DNA of 64,000 bases. Source: Bacteroidales bacterium. Lineage in GTDB: Bacteria > Bacteroidota > Bacteroidia > Bacteroidales > Paludibacteraceae. The first letter of the stretch is position 1, and every line of letters starts with the position of its first letter. Below the pieces are notes generated by a model. That model did not search any database. It was not told the origin of the DNA and saw nothing but the letters and a program-made list of their open reading frames with translations. Location: positions 1 through 64,000 of the forward strand of contig SFDZ01000002.1 of NCBI GenBank assembly GCA_004557405.1, read 5' to 3'. Below are positions 15,954-24,524 of this stretch, in pieces. A program made the position numbers and the translations under genes.

Positions 15954-16460
15954 ATGAAGAAAAAACTTCTGATGATTGTGGCCGTTGTTGCCATGACAGT
16001 AGTGGCTGCCAATGCACAACCGCGTGCCATTGGTGTGAATCTGGGTTCGGGACTTGGTTTCTCGTATCAACACGGCTTCGGCGAAGCCAACATGTTGGAC
16101 GTCGATGTGCATGTGCCTGTATTTGGCTGGGGTGTCGGTGGTATCGTTACTTACGATTGGATCGACCCGTTTGGCACACAAATTCCTTGGAACAACAAAG
16201 GCGAATGGCATTGGGCTCTGGGTGTTGGTGCTGCCGGCGGTATCTATGGTTTCTCTAATCCGGATTGGTATGCCGGTGTAGCCGGACACGTTGGCGTGGC
16301 CTACGACTTCTGGTTCCCGCTCGAACTCTCGGTGGATTGGCGTCCGAATTTTGGTGTTATTGGTTGGAATGATGCCCATAATGGTGGCGTTGGTTTCAAC
16401 CTCAACGGCTTGTACGATGGCGTTACCATTGGCGTTCGCTATTTGTTCAATCAGAACTAA
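15954..16460 (+). CDS. Small outer-membrane beta-barrel protein
   Basis: 168 residues. A signal peptide (M-K-K-K-L-L-M-I-V and A-A-N-A-Q, cleavage near 22) is followed by alternating amphipathic strands rich in Gly, Trp and Tyr. It ends G-V-T-I-G-V-R-Y-L-F-N-Q-N. This is the pattern of an 8-stranded barrel similar to OmpW/OmpA-transmembrane types. No catalytic motif is visible. It has its own promoter and terminator, so it is monocistronic. Role unknown. Confidence 0.7.
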   Translation: MKKKLLMIVAVVAMTVVAANAQPRAIGVNLGSGLGFSYQHGFGEANMLDVDVHVPVFGWGVGGIVTYDWIDPFGTQIPWNNKGEWHWALGVGAAGGIYGFSNPDWYAGVAGHVGVAYDFWFPLELSVDWRPNFGVIGWNDAHNGGVGFNLNGLYDGVTIGVRYLFNQN

Positions 16461-16484
16461 TTGAACATCAATACACTACTAAAG

Positions 16485-16513
16485 AAAAGCCGACCATTTT
16501 GGTCGGCTTTTTT
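16485..16513. terminator. Strong bidirectional terminator
   Basis: AAAAGCCGACCA and its near-complete complement around TTTT, with A- and T-tracts on both sides. It serves the barrel gene on plus and dgt on minus. Confidence 0.9.
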
Positions 16514-16529
16514 AGTGCCGGCATGCGTG

Positions 16530-17858
16530 TTACAATGTCGGCAGACTTGTGCCGTTTATCTTGCGATACAGGTCTAGCGCATACACATCGGTCATGCTCG
16601 AAATGTAGTCGAGTACGGCCATCAATCTATCGTACACCGATTCGGCACGTGTGTCGTATTGTGCCGGAATACGATTCAGTAACTGTTTCGAATAGGCACG
16701 CTCGGGATGAAACGTGGCCGTTGTAAGGTCGTTCAGCAGTTCCGAGATGATGCGGTAACCGGCCAACTCGACATCGACCACAATTTGCGATTTGTAGATT
16801 TTGGGCGCCGACACTTTGGCGCATGTTTTGTAGGCTTGGCACAGCGCGTCGGGCAGATGGTCGACCAACGATTTGGAAAATGTGCCGCTCAAAATCTCCT
16901 CTTCGTGTGCCACAAAAGTTTGTGCCGCAGCATCTATCAGCAACCCGATGGCTGTCGAACGCAAATAGGCTATCTGCTCGTTGGCATCGCTCACCATACC
17001 GAATATCTGATGCGCACGTGCTTGGCGCTGCTCCGGCAAAAAAGCCATCAACAACTCTTTGGTCTCGTCCAACGTAAGCAGACGCAACTTGTAGGCATCT
17101 TCAATGTCCATTATCTCGTAGCAAATGTCGTCGGCGGCTTCGACCAAATAGACCAACGGATGGCGCGCAAAACGTTCAGGCTGTGCAGGGTCGCGCACAA
17201 TGCCAAGTGCATTGGCTATCTGTTCGTAGGCGGCTTTGTCGCTCTGAAAAAATCCGAATTTGTGTTTATGTGCATCGGCATATTGCGATTCGTACGGATA
17301 TTTTACGATTGATGCTAATGTGCTGTAATTCAGAGCAAAACCTCCTTTTCGATGTCCTCCGAATTGGTGCGTCAATAGTCTGAAAGCATTGGCGTTGCCC
17401 TCGAAATGCGTGAAATCTGTCCATTCGGCGGCCGTAACTTCGGAACGAAAAATCGTGCCGGCCTCTTCCGAAAAAAAAGTGCCAATGGCATTCTCGCCCG
17501 AATGACCAAACGGCGGATTGCCCAAATCGTGCGCCAAGCAAGCGGCTGCCACTATCGAACCGATGTCGTCGATATAGATTGGCAAATGGCGGTGTTTGTC
17601 GTGCAACAAACGGGTAACGTGCATCGCTATCGAACGCCCTACACACGACACTTCGAGGCTGTGGGTCAGACGATTATGCACAAACACACTGCCCGGTAAC
17701 GGGAATACCTGTGTCTTGTTTTGCAAACGTCGAAATGGCGCCGAAAAAATCAAACGGTCGTAGTCTCGTTGAAATTCGGTGCGGTCGTCGTGGCGCTCGT
17801 CGTGGTATTGCTCCATACCGAAACGCTTAGTCGATAAAAGTTGTTCCCATTGCATCAT
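16530..17858 (-). CDS. dgt: dGTPase-like dNTP triphosphohydrolase
   Basis: 442 residues from the ATG at 17856-17858 (M-M-Q-W-E-Q-L-L); the codon three positions upstream in the same frame is TTG. HD-domain metal ligands are visible: H-N-R-L-T-H-S-L-E-V (first His), A-A-C-L-A-H-D-L-G-N-P-P-F-G-H-S-G-E (His-Asp pair) and a later Asp in A-A-D-D-I-C-Y. The opening R-T-E-F-Q-R-D-Y-D-R-L-I-F-S-A-P-F-R-R-L-Q-x-K-T-Q-V is typical of Dgt. It hydrolyses dNTPs to deoxynucleosides and triphosphate, controlling dNTP pools. A -7 box (TAATTTTG) lies at 17892-17899. Confidence 0.92.
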   Translation of the reverse strand: MMQWEQLLSTKRFGMEQYHDERHDDRTEFQRDYDRLIFSAPFRRLQNKTQVFPLPGSVFVHNRLTHSLEVSCVGRSIAMHVTRLLHDKHRHLPIYIDDIGSIVAAACLAHDLGNPPFGHSGENAIGTFFSEEAGTIFRSEVTAAEWTDFTHFEGNANAFRLLTHQFGGHRKGGFALNYSTLASIVKYPYESQYADAHKHKFGFFQSDKAAYEQIANALGIVRDPAQPERFARHPLVYLVEAADDICYEIMDIEDAYKLRLLTLDETKELLMAFLPEQRQARAHQIFGMVSDANEQIAYLRSTAIGLLIDAAAQTFVAHEEEILSGTFSKSLVDHLPDALCQAYKTCAKVSAPKIYKSQIVVDVELAGYRIISELLNDLTTATFHPERAYSKQLLNRIPAQYDTRAESVYDRLMAVLDYISSMTDVYALDLYRKINGTSLPTL

Positions 17859-17891
17859 GGCTGTCAAATTTATGTCGAAAAAATAATCTCA

Positions 17892-17899
17892 CAAAATTA
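17892..17899 (-). promoter_or_regulatory. Promoter of dgt
   Basis: TAATTTTG on the minus strand, 34 bases from the dgt ATG. A second match (TAAATTTG at 17865-17872) is too close to the ATG. Confidence 0.5.
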
Positions 17900-17931
17900 C
17901 AAAAATGTTTTGGTTTGAGAAAAAATCTTTG

Positions 17932-17939
17932 TAACTTTG
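17932..17939 (+). promoter_or_regulatory. Promoter of the 39-residue gene
   Basis: TAACTTTG with GGTTTG about 16 bases upstream, 24 bases before the ATG at 17963. Confidence 0.6.
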
Positions 17940-17962
17940 TCAGTGAAAAAAAAACGTATCCG

Positions 17963-18082
17963 ATGGCCGATAATTATTTGGAAAAACACTACGAAGAGTA
18001 CGAAGCCAAAAAAGCGGCGTGGCTGAAGGGTAAATCGAAATACCCCGCAAAAAAACGCCCGAAAACGTCATCGGAGAAATAA
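17963..18082 (+). CDS. Small basic conserved-looking protein (39 residues)
   Basis: The product starts M-A-D-N-Y-L-E-K-H-Y-E-E-Y-E-A-K-K-A-A-W-L and ends in a Lys/Pro/Ser-rich tail (P-A-K-K-R-P-K-T-S-S-E-K). The first half is an acidic/aromatic amphipathic helix. I recall near-identical N-termini annotated as hypothetical proteins in other Bacteroidales, which supports a real gene. A good promoter box sits 24 bases upstream. The basic tail would suit binding to RNA or the ribosome, but this is only inference. Confidence 0.65.
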   Translation: MADNYLEKHYEEYEAKKAAWLKGKSKYPAKKRPKTSSEK

Positions 18083-18298
18083 ACGACTTGTTCTTTGACT
18101 TGCAATACGGGTTGTATTGTACTGAGATTGGAAAATTCTACATTTATTATCTAAACGGGGTCAAGGCCGTTTTCAATGGCGGGCTGCGCCTTCGGGTATG
18201 ACTTGTTCACGGCAGATTACAAAGAAATGTGTCTCCCCAAATCCTATTTTTTTAGGAATTTTTCTCAACAAATGACAGTACAACCCTTTTTCAGAAAC

Positions 18299-18335
18299 AA
18301 AAAAGCGACACATCAACGATGGTCGCTTTTTTTTT
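18299..18335. terminator. Hairpin upstream of the pepD 3' end
   Basis: AAAAGCGAC and GTCGCTTTT arms around a 12-base loop, followed by a run of T on plus and preceded by A on the other side. It lies downstream of pepD on minus and of the small gene on plus. The 274-base gap 18083-18356 otherwise shows only an unconvincing short open frame. Confidence 0.75.
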
Positions 18336-18356
18336 TGTTATTTAACTTACTGAATT

Positions 18357-19814
18357 TTAGCATTTTACCGGAATGGCTTCCAACGTTGCTACGATAAATT
18401 GCCAGAACCGCTCGACACTGGCGATGTTCACTTTTTCGTCGGGTGTGTGCGGGTGGCGCACCGTCGGCCCGAACGACACCATATCCAAACGTGGCTCGGC
18501 TGCACCGATGATACCGCATTCCAAACCGGCGTGAATCACCTTGACGCTGGCCGGCTTGCCAAAACGCTTGGCATACACCTCCGACATCGTTTTCAGAATA
18601 GGGGAGGACATGTTGGGATTCCAACCGGAATAACTGCCCGAAAACTCCACTTTGGCGCCGGCCAAAGCAAACACGCTTTCCATCATCGAGGCAAGTTCCT
18701 CTTTTTTGCTATCGACCGAACTGCGCAACAAACATTTTACACCAATGTGGCGGCTGTCGGCATTGATAATGGACAAATTCGTCGAGGTCTCGACCGTGTC
18801 CGGAATCTCGGGAATAAAACGGAATACGCCATTCGGACAAGCACACACCGCGTGTACAAAGTCGTCCTGAATCTCTTCGGGAATCAGTTCGTCGGGCAGC
18901 GATACCTCGCGCACCACTACGCTGATTTTGTTTTCGATGGCTTTATATTCTTCGTTGAATACCGATTCGTACTCTTCGGCCAATTTCTCCAAATCGGCTT
19001 TGCCATCAGCCGGCACGGTTACTATGGCAGTGGCTTCGCGCGGAATGGCATTGCGCATATTGCCGCCCTCGACAGCCGCCAAACGTGCCTCGTATTGTGC
19101 AATGGCTTCTTTCAATACTCTGAATAACAGTTTGTTGGCATTGGCGCGTCCCATGGCAATCTCCAATCCGGAATGACCTCCTTTCAAGCCTTTGATGGCA
19201 ATTTCGAGCGCAATGTCGCCATCGGGAACGGGCGCACCGTTGAAATCCCACGTCATGTCGGCATCAAGGCCGCCGGCACAACCCACATAGAGTTCGCCTT
19301 CGTCTTCCGAGTCCATGTTTAGCAGAATGTCGCCCTGCAGAAAACCGCTTTCCAACCCAAATGCGCCGGCCATGCCGGTCTCTTCGTCTATCGTAAACAA
19401 CGCTTCGATAGGGCCGTGTTTCAACTCCTTGCTTTCGAGCACAGCCATAGCTGCGGCCACACCTATGCCATCGTCGGCGCCAAGTGTCGTGCCGTCGGCC
19501 GTTACCCATTCGCCATCGATATAGGCCGAAATCGGATCTTTTACGAAGTCGTGTTGTTTATCGCTGTTTTTTTGCGGCACCATGTCGAGATGCGCTTGCA
19601 GAATCACCGGCGTACGGTCTTCCATGCCCGGCGTTGCAGGCTTGCGGATGAGGATACTGCCCGTCTTATCGACCAACGTTTCCAATCCCAACGACTGCCC
19701 GAACTCGACCATCGTTTTGGTGATGGCTTCCATGTGTCCCGATGGACGAGGCACTTGCGTCAATTTGGCAAAATTGCGCCAAAGTCCTTCTGGTTGTAAT
19801 TCGCGAATTTCCAT
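18357..19814 (-). CDS. pepD: Aminoacyl-histidine dipeptidase (cytosol non-specific dipeptidase)
   Basis: 485 residues, the PepD length. It is an M20/M28-fold zinc peptidase. Metal ligands are recognisable in L-Q-A-H-L-D-M-V-P-Q-K (His, about 78), T-L-G-A-D-D-G-I-G-V-A (Asp, about 119) and T-I-D-E-E-T-G-M (catalytic and ligand Glu pair). A later His occurs in V-I-H-A-G-L-E-C-G-I. A lid/dimerisation region sits between. It hydrolyses diverse dipeptides in the cytoplasm. It has no signal peptide. Confidence 0.93.
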   Translation of the reverse strand: MEIRELQPEGLWRNFAKLTQVPRPSGHMEAITKTMVEFGQSLGLETLVDKTGSILIRKPATPGMEDRTPVILQAHLDMVPQKNSDKQHDFVKDPISAYIDGEWVTADGTTLGADDGIGVAAAMAVLESKELKHGPIEALFTIDEETGMAGAFGLESGFLQGDILLNMDSEDEGELYVGCAGGLDADMTWDFNGAPVPDGDIALEIAIKGLKGGHSGLEIAMGRANANKLLFRVLKEAIAQYEARLAAVEGGNMRNAIPREATAIVTVPADGKADLEKLAEEYESVFNEEYKAIENKISVVVREVSLPDELIPEEIQDDFVHAVCACPNGVFRFIPEIPDTVETSTNLSIINADSRHIGVKCLLRSSVDSKKEELASMMESVFALAGAKVEFSGSYSGWNPNMSSPILKTMSEVYAKRFGKPASVKVIHAGLECGIIGAAEPRLDMVSFGPTVRHPHTPDEKVNIASVERFWQFIVATLEAIPVKC

Positions 19815-19845
19815 AACGTTATCATTTAGTTGTTTGTCATTCTAA

Positions 19846-19874
19846 AAAAAGTCCCGCATGTTGCAGGACTTTTT
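19846..19874. terminator. Terminator of the exported nuclease gene
   Basis: AAAAAGTCC / GGACTTTTT arms with an inner GCA/TGC pairing. It is 6 bases past the nuclease stop and works on the minus strand. Confidence 0.85.
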
Positions 19875-19879
19875 GTGCT

Positions 19880-20914
19880 TTATTTTTTCACAACCCAAAT
19901 CAAACTCGGGAAGTGGTCGCTGTAGCCGTTAGTCCAAGTGCCGGCTGTGTGCGTACGTTTTGGGTAACCTTTGCGTTTGCCCGATTGCTCTTTCAGAAAA
20001 TCGCGATTGAAAATCTCCGATTTCCAATAGGTGAGGGTGCTCAAGTCGCTCTTGTCCAACCATGGGGTCGATACCATCACTTGGTCGTACAAGCACCATA
20101 CATCTTGATAACCGAGTGTGCCGGTGCCGCTCTTGTAGATATTGTAGCACGGATTGTAAATTTCTCCGGGCTGCATTTGGTTGCGATCGTGTTTGGCACC
20201 GAGGTATTTTTGAATGCACTCTGTGTTGGGGTCGTCGTTCAAGTCGCCCATGACCACGATTTTAGCCTCGGGTTCGATGGCGAAAATCGAGTCGCAAATC
20301 CATTTCGTGGTCAATGCGGCATCGTTACGTTTCGGGGTCGAAACCTTCTCGCCGCCGTATTTCGATGGCCAGTGCAGCACGATGACGTGGATCTGTTCAC
20401 CATCGAGCAGACCGGTTACACACAATTGGTCGCGCGAAATAAACGGTTTGGCCAATTCGTAACGCAAATGGTGCGACACAATGTTGGTCGGTGTAAACAC
20501 ATCGGCATCGTAAATCATGCCCACATCCACACCGCGACGGTCGGGACCCTCGATGCAAATCGTTTTCAGATTGCGGTCGGCCAAAATCGGCTGCGAAACC
20601 AAGTCTTTTATCACCTCTTCGTTCTCGATTTCGGATACGCCCAATACTGCCAACTCTTTCGGGAACTTCGAAATGGCGTACGACATATTTTTAATCTTGT
20701 TTTTGTACTTGAATCCCGTCCATTGGTAACCGCCGTCGGGCAAAAATTGCGAGTCGTCGGTGTCGGGCGAGTCGATGGTGTCGAATAAATTTTCCAAATT
20801 GTAGAAGCCGATGACATATTTTTTCAACGGTGAGGTACCCTCGGCTTGTTCTTGCGCCGAAATTGTCATCGCCATCGGCAATGCAGCAATCAGCAAAAGG
20901 TGTTTCAATTTCAT
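19880..20914 (-). CDS. Exported endonuclease/exonuclease/phosphatase-family enzyme
   Basis: 344 residues. A signal peptide (M-K-L-K-H-L-L-L, cleavage after I-S-A-Q) precedes a complete EEP domain: F-Y-N-L-E-N-L-F-D-T (Asn and Glu metal region), S-E-I-E-N-E (metal-binding Glu), D-R-R-G-V-D-V-G, V-L-H-W-P-S-K-Y-G-G, V-M-G-D-L-N-D-D-P (Asp-x-Asn) and the terminal S-D-H-F-P catalytic pair. Family members are DNase I-like nucleases or phosphoesterases; this one acts outside the cytoplasm. It is divergent from a TonB-dependent receptor and OB-fold-like lipoproteins, which favours a polymeric nucleic acid substrate, but a phospholipid or sugar phosphate is possible. Confidence 0.85.
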   Translation of the reverse strand: MKLKHLLLIAALPMAMTISAQEQAEGTSPLKKYVIGFYNLENLFDTIDSPDTDDSQFLPDGGYQWTGFKYKNKIKNMSYAISKFPKELAVLGVSEIENEEVIKDLVSQPILADRNLKTICIEGPDRRGVDVGMIYDADVFTPTNIVSHHLRYELAKPFISRDQLCVTGLLDGEQIHVIVLHWPSKYGGEKVSTPKRNDAALTTKWICDSIFAIEPEAKIVVMGDLNDDPNTECIQKYLGAKHDRNQMQPGEIYNPCYNIYKSGTGTLGYQDVWCLYDQVMVSTPWLDKSDLSTLTYWKSEIFNRDFLKEQSGKRKGYPKRTHTAGTWTNGYSDHFPSLIWVVKK

Positions 20915-21297
20915 GTTTTCGGTTATTAGGTTAAAATTAGGTGTTAGTTCGCTCTATTTTGGTCGCCTCGCGGATAAATTGCACCCGGCGGCGATCGGCA
21001 TATCGCTAAATCGGTGCAAAATTGCTAATTTTTTTTGATATGGCAAAATTTTTTCGACAACTTTTTTGATAAAAGTGCATTCGGTTTGAATTTTACGTAA
21101 ATATTACCCCAAAAACTGCTGTATGTAAAAATTTAACGCATTTTTCTTGTTTTTTGAAAGCGAATGCGTTTTTTTGTCGCTTTATTGCAAAAAAAAGAGT
21201 TTTTTGTTTTGCGGAATGAAAAAAAAAGAGTAATATTGCAGTCGAAAAATTGCGTGAATTTATTAACCGAACATAATCTAACCAAATTAACACACTC
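20915..21297. other. 383-base divergent intergenic region
   Basis: No gene is seen. The half next to the nuclease gene is GC-balanced (20941-21010); the rest is strongly AT-rich. An inverted pair AACGCATT (21135-21142) / AATGCGTT (21163-21170) followed by T5 lies upstream of the receptor promoter and could be a terminator or an operator. The receptor promoter is at 21231-21239. I could not find a convincing -7 box for the nuclease gene. Confidence 0.5.
21231..21239 (+). promoter_or_regulatory. Promoter of the TonB-receptor operon
   Basis: TAATATTGC (one mismatch to TAnnTTTGC) with TTTTG about 18 bases upstream; 59 bases before the ATG. Confidence 0.5.
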
Positions 21298-24200
21298 ATG
21301 AGAAAAAAGTTATTGCTTGCTCTTACTCTTGTTGCATCGCTATCGGTTGGTGCACAGACAGTTGTGAGAGGAGTCGTCAAAATCGCGGGAACGAATGAAC
21401 CTGCGTCCGGAGCGGTGGTAACACTGCAGGGACAACAAGTGTCCACGGTAACCGATTCGCAAGGAAAATTTGTAATTGATGCCGTTCAGAACGGCGACGA
21501 GGTAATCACCATCGTGCTCGACAACTACGATGTAGAAACACGTCCCATCACCATTTCGGGCTTGGAACCGCTCGATTTGGGCGTTATGTCGTTGTCGTCG
21601 GCGCAGGACGAGTTGACACAAGAGTTTACCGAAGAGGCTTTTTTGGCTGTGGCCGATGTCGAATTTGACGACGAAGACGGTCTTTCGTCGCAAACTATCT
21701 CCGGATTGCTCTATTCGCGTGGCGACGTGTTCACAGGCACGGCAAGTTACGGCTTCAGCGCAGCACGTTATCGCGTGCGCGGCTACGACTCGCGCTACGA
21801 GAGCACATATATAAATGGTGTAAACTTCAACGATGGCGAACGCGGACGATTCAACTATTCGTCGATTGGCGGCTTGAACTATGCCACTCGCAACAAAGAA
21901 ATTGTAAATAACTTTGCCCCGAACTCCTATTCGTACGGCAACCTTGGCAATACGGCCAACATCGACATTCGTGCCTCGAAATATGCACATGGCGGACAAG
22001 TGAGCCTGTCGGGAACGAACCGCGCCTATTGGCTGCGCCTGCAGGCTACATACGCCACCGGTTTGATGTCGAACGGCTGGGCAGTGGCCGTTTCGGGTTC
22101 GTACCGCTATTCCGACATCAGCCGCGAATGGAACTCGACCGAAGGCACTTTCTACAACGCCGGCGCACTATTTGTCAGCGCACAAAAAGTGTTCGACGAC
22201 CACCACAGTGTGAACATCGCAGCCTACTGCGCTCCGACCGAACGCGCCGGCTCGTCGGCTCTGACGCAGGAAACCGTCGATCTGACATCAAACTACTACA
22301 ATCCGTATTGGGGTTGGTACAACGGCAAAAAACGCAACTCGCGCATTGTACACAGTCTCGACCCAACCTTGATTTTGAACTACGATTGGGACATCAGCGA
22401 AGGTCAGACATTCCGCTTGGGCGTGGCTGCACACTATAGTATGTACAGCAACTCGGCGCTGACATTCTACAATGCACCCGACCCGCGCCCCGACTACTAC
22501 CGCAATCTGCCAAGTTATCAACTGGCGGGCTGGGGCTTGGCTGCTGATGGCAATTTCTACCACGACTATGACTATCGTATGAGCGGCGGTTCCGCTAATT
22601 GGAAAGGTGGCGACCAAAGCAAAATCTTGACCAACGTTGATGCTTACAATACGCTGAAAGACGGTTGGACGAATGGTTACGGCAAAAAAGGCGATACCAC
22701 CACGCAACTCGACTGGACGGCCATGTACAACGCCAATGCGGCAAACAACCTGATCAATCCGACAGGTATGGCCAAATATATGCTCGAACGTCGCCACAAC
22801 AATATTTTTGAAACAACGTTGAATGCCACATACGAGAACAAAACGCTCGAAAACCTTAATATTGTGGCCGGTTTGGAAGCCAAATATTCGAAAGGTCGCC
22901 ACTATAAAACCATCGACGACTTGATGGGGGCCAACCAATGGTACGACATCGACCCGTTCTCCGACCGCGACATTAACGATTTGGCCGAAGACGTGGAGAT
23001 GAGTGCCGCCGATGTAGCCCGTGTGCGCCTGAACGACATGGACAATCTGGACGAAAACGGCAACGCCAAAGCAGTAGGCAAAGGCGATAAATTCGGCTAC
23101 GACTACGACATCGATGTGGCACGTGTATCGGCATTTGCACACAACGCATGGGATTTCAACCAAATCGAATTCTACTATGGTTTGAAATTCACCTACACCG
23201 ATTTCTTCCGCACCGGTCGTATGGCCAATGGTCGCGCTTGGTACTTGAGCCAACAACTTGGCCAGGAGGTGATTTCGAAAGGGCAGGGTAACATGCACCA
23301 CTTCTACGACCCGTCGGTGAAAGCCGGTATTGTGTACAAATTCAACGGACATCACCGCATATTTGCCAACGTGCTGGCCGAAACGCGCGCGCCGCTGACG
23401 AATACGTTCTATACCTCGCAGCGCACCACCGACCGTTCTATCGACGACTATCAAATCAATGGCAAACCGATCTATGCTGCTGCTGCCAAAATATTCCGTA
23501 CTGAAAACCCCAATTTGGCAGGTTTTGCCTTGAGCGAAAAGGTGCTGTCGTACGATGTGAACTATATCGTAACCTATCCGCGTGTGCGTGGTCGTTTGAG
23601 TTTGTATCGCACACATTCGATTGATGGAATCGAGAGCAACGGCTACTACAACGACGAATACCGCACATTCATCAACCACCAAATGTATGGTGTGAACAAA
23701 ATCTACCAAGGCGGTGAGTTGGGCGTTTCGGTAAAATTGGACGGCAGTTTCACTTTGAGCGCCGTGTTGGCCTACAACGAAGGCCACTACACCAACAACC
23801 CGATAGGTGTGGAGAGCGCCGAAAACGGCATGAAAATCAACGGTCAGCAAGAGGTTATCGACCGCATCATTCTGACCAAAGGCTGGGCAGTTGGATATAC
23901 CAATGGCGAACCGGACAAATCGAAATCGTATTACAATCCGAAATCGGTGAAAGTGGCTAATGGCCCGCAACTGGCTGCGATGATTAAGTTGAACTACTTC
24001 CACAGCAAAATGTGGTTTGCCGATTTGAGCATCAGTTACTACGACGAGAACTATTTGGGTGTTGCTCCTTCGCGTTTCTCGCAGGGTATGATTACCGGCA
24101 CGCGTGTCGATGGCACCTCGATTGGTAATACCGGCGTGTGGTACGGCGCGAATTGTACGGCTGCCGAAAAAGATGCCAAAATTGCTGCTTTGGCTTCGCA

Positions 24201-24489
24201 AGAATCGTTGTTCGAGGGTGCCAAATGGTACAACCACATCATGATTGACGCATCGGTTGGTAAACTTATCTACCTGAAAAACAACCGTTCCATCAACATC
24301 AACTTGAGCCTGAACAACATTACTAACAACACCGGTTTCAAAACGGGTGGTTGGCAGCAGGCGCGTATCCCGACAACGGTTTATCGCCAGCAACAATACA
24401 AAGTGTCGAATTTTGTGGATAAATATCCGTCGAAATTCTACTATGCTTGGGGCTTCAATTTCTTCCTGAATGTCGGATTTAAGTTTTAA
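21298..24489 (+). CDS. TonB-dependent outer-membrane receptor with N-terminal carboxypeptidase-regulatory-like domain
   Basis: 1063 residues. A signal peptide ends at S-V-G-A-Q (20). A beta-sandwich of the CarbopepD-regulatory type follows (about 22-100: V-V-R-G-V-V-K-I-A-G-T-N-E-P-A-S-G-A). A plug-like domain has R-Y-R-V-R-G-Y-D-S-R-Y-E-S-T-Y-I-N-G-V-x-F-N-D, then about 800 residues of strands end in F-F-L-N-V-G-F-K-F, the terminal aromatic of barrel proteins. It lacks the usual SusC opening, and no SusD follows; instead two small-domain lipoproteins do. It probably imports or anchors a ligand processed by the divergent nuclease. Substrate not determinable by reading. Confidence 0.85.
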   Translation: MRKKLLLALTLVASLSVGAQTVVRGVVKIAGTNEPASGAVVTLQGQQVSTVTDSQGKFVIDAVQNGDEVITIVLDNYDVETRPITISGLEPLDLGVMSLSSAQDELTQEFTEEAFLAVADVEFDDEDGLSSQTISGLLYSRGDVFTGTASYGFSAARYRVRGYDSRYESTYINGVNFNDGERGRFNYSSIGGLNYATRNKEIVNNFAPNSYSYGNLGNTANIDIRASKYAHGGQVSLSGTNRAYWLRLQATYATGLMSNGWAVAVSGSYRYSDISREWNSTEGTFYNAGALFVSAQKVFDDHHSVNIAAYCAPTERAGSSALTQETVDLTSNYYNPYWGWYNGKKRNSRIVHSLDPTLILNYDWDISEGQTFRLGVAAHYSMYSNSALTFYNAPDPRPDYYRNLPSYQLAGWGLAADGNFYHDYDYRMSGGSANWKGGDQSKILTNVDAYNTLKDGWTNGYGKKGDTTTQLDWTAMYNANAANNLINPTGMAKYMLERRHNNIFETTLNATYENKTLENLNIVAGLEAKYSKGRHYKTIDDLMGANQWYDIDPFSDRDINDLAEDVEMSAADVARVRLNDMDNLDENGNAKAVGKGDKFGYDYDIDVARVSAFAHNAWDFNQIEFYYGLKFTYTDFFRTGRMANGRAWYLSQQLGQEVISKGQGNMHHFYDPSVKAGIVYKFNGHHRIFANVLAETRAPLTNTFYTSQRTTDRSIDDYQINGKPIYAAAAKIFRTENPNLAGFALSEKVLSYDVNYIVTYPRVRGRLSLYRTHSIDGIESNGYYNDEYRTFINHQMYGVNKIYQGGELGVSVKLDGSFTLSAVLAYNEGHYTNNPIGVESAENGMKINGQQEVIDRIILTKGWAVGYTNGEPDKSKSYYNPKSVKVANGPQLAAMIKLNYFHSKMWFADLSISYYDENYLGVAPSRFSQGMITGTRVDGTSIGNTGVWYGANCTAAEKDAKIAALASQESLFEGAKWYNHIMIDASVGKLIYLKNNRSININLSLNNITNNTGFKTGGWQQARIPTTVYRQQQYKVSNFVDKYPSKFYYAWGFNFFLNVGFKF

Positions 24490-24524
24490 GTAGTAAAGCA
24501 GTAACCATTTAATTTCAGAAAATC

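Noticed and set aside
18085..18199. Short plus-strand frame after the 39-residue gene
   Set aside because: About 38 plausible-looking residues but no ATG or GTG start, and no family recognised. A frameshifted extension of the small gene is possible but not supported.
21135..21175. Hairpin with T-run upstream of the TonB receptor as a riboswitch or attenuator
   Set aside because: It lies upstream of the best promoter box, so it would not be in the receptor mRNA; it is kept only as a possible operator or terminator.
22288..24396. About 700-codon antisense open frame under the TonB receptor
   Set aside because: Low-complexity Val/His/Phe/Arg composition, no signal or motif, fully inside a well-supported gene.
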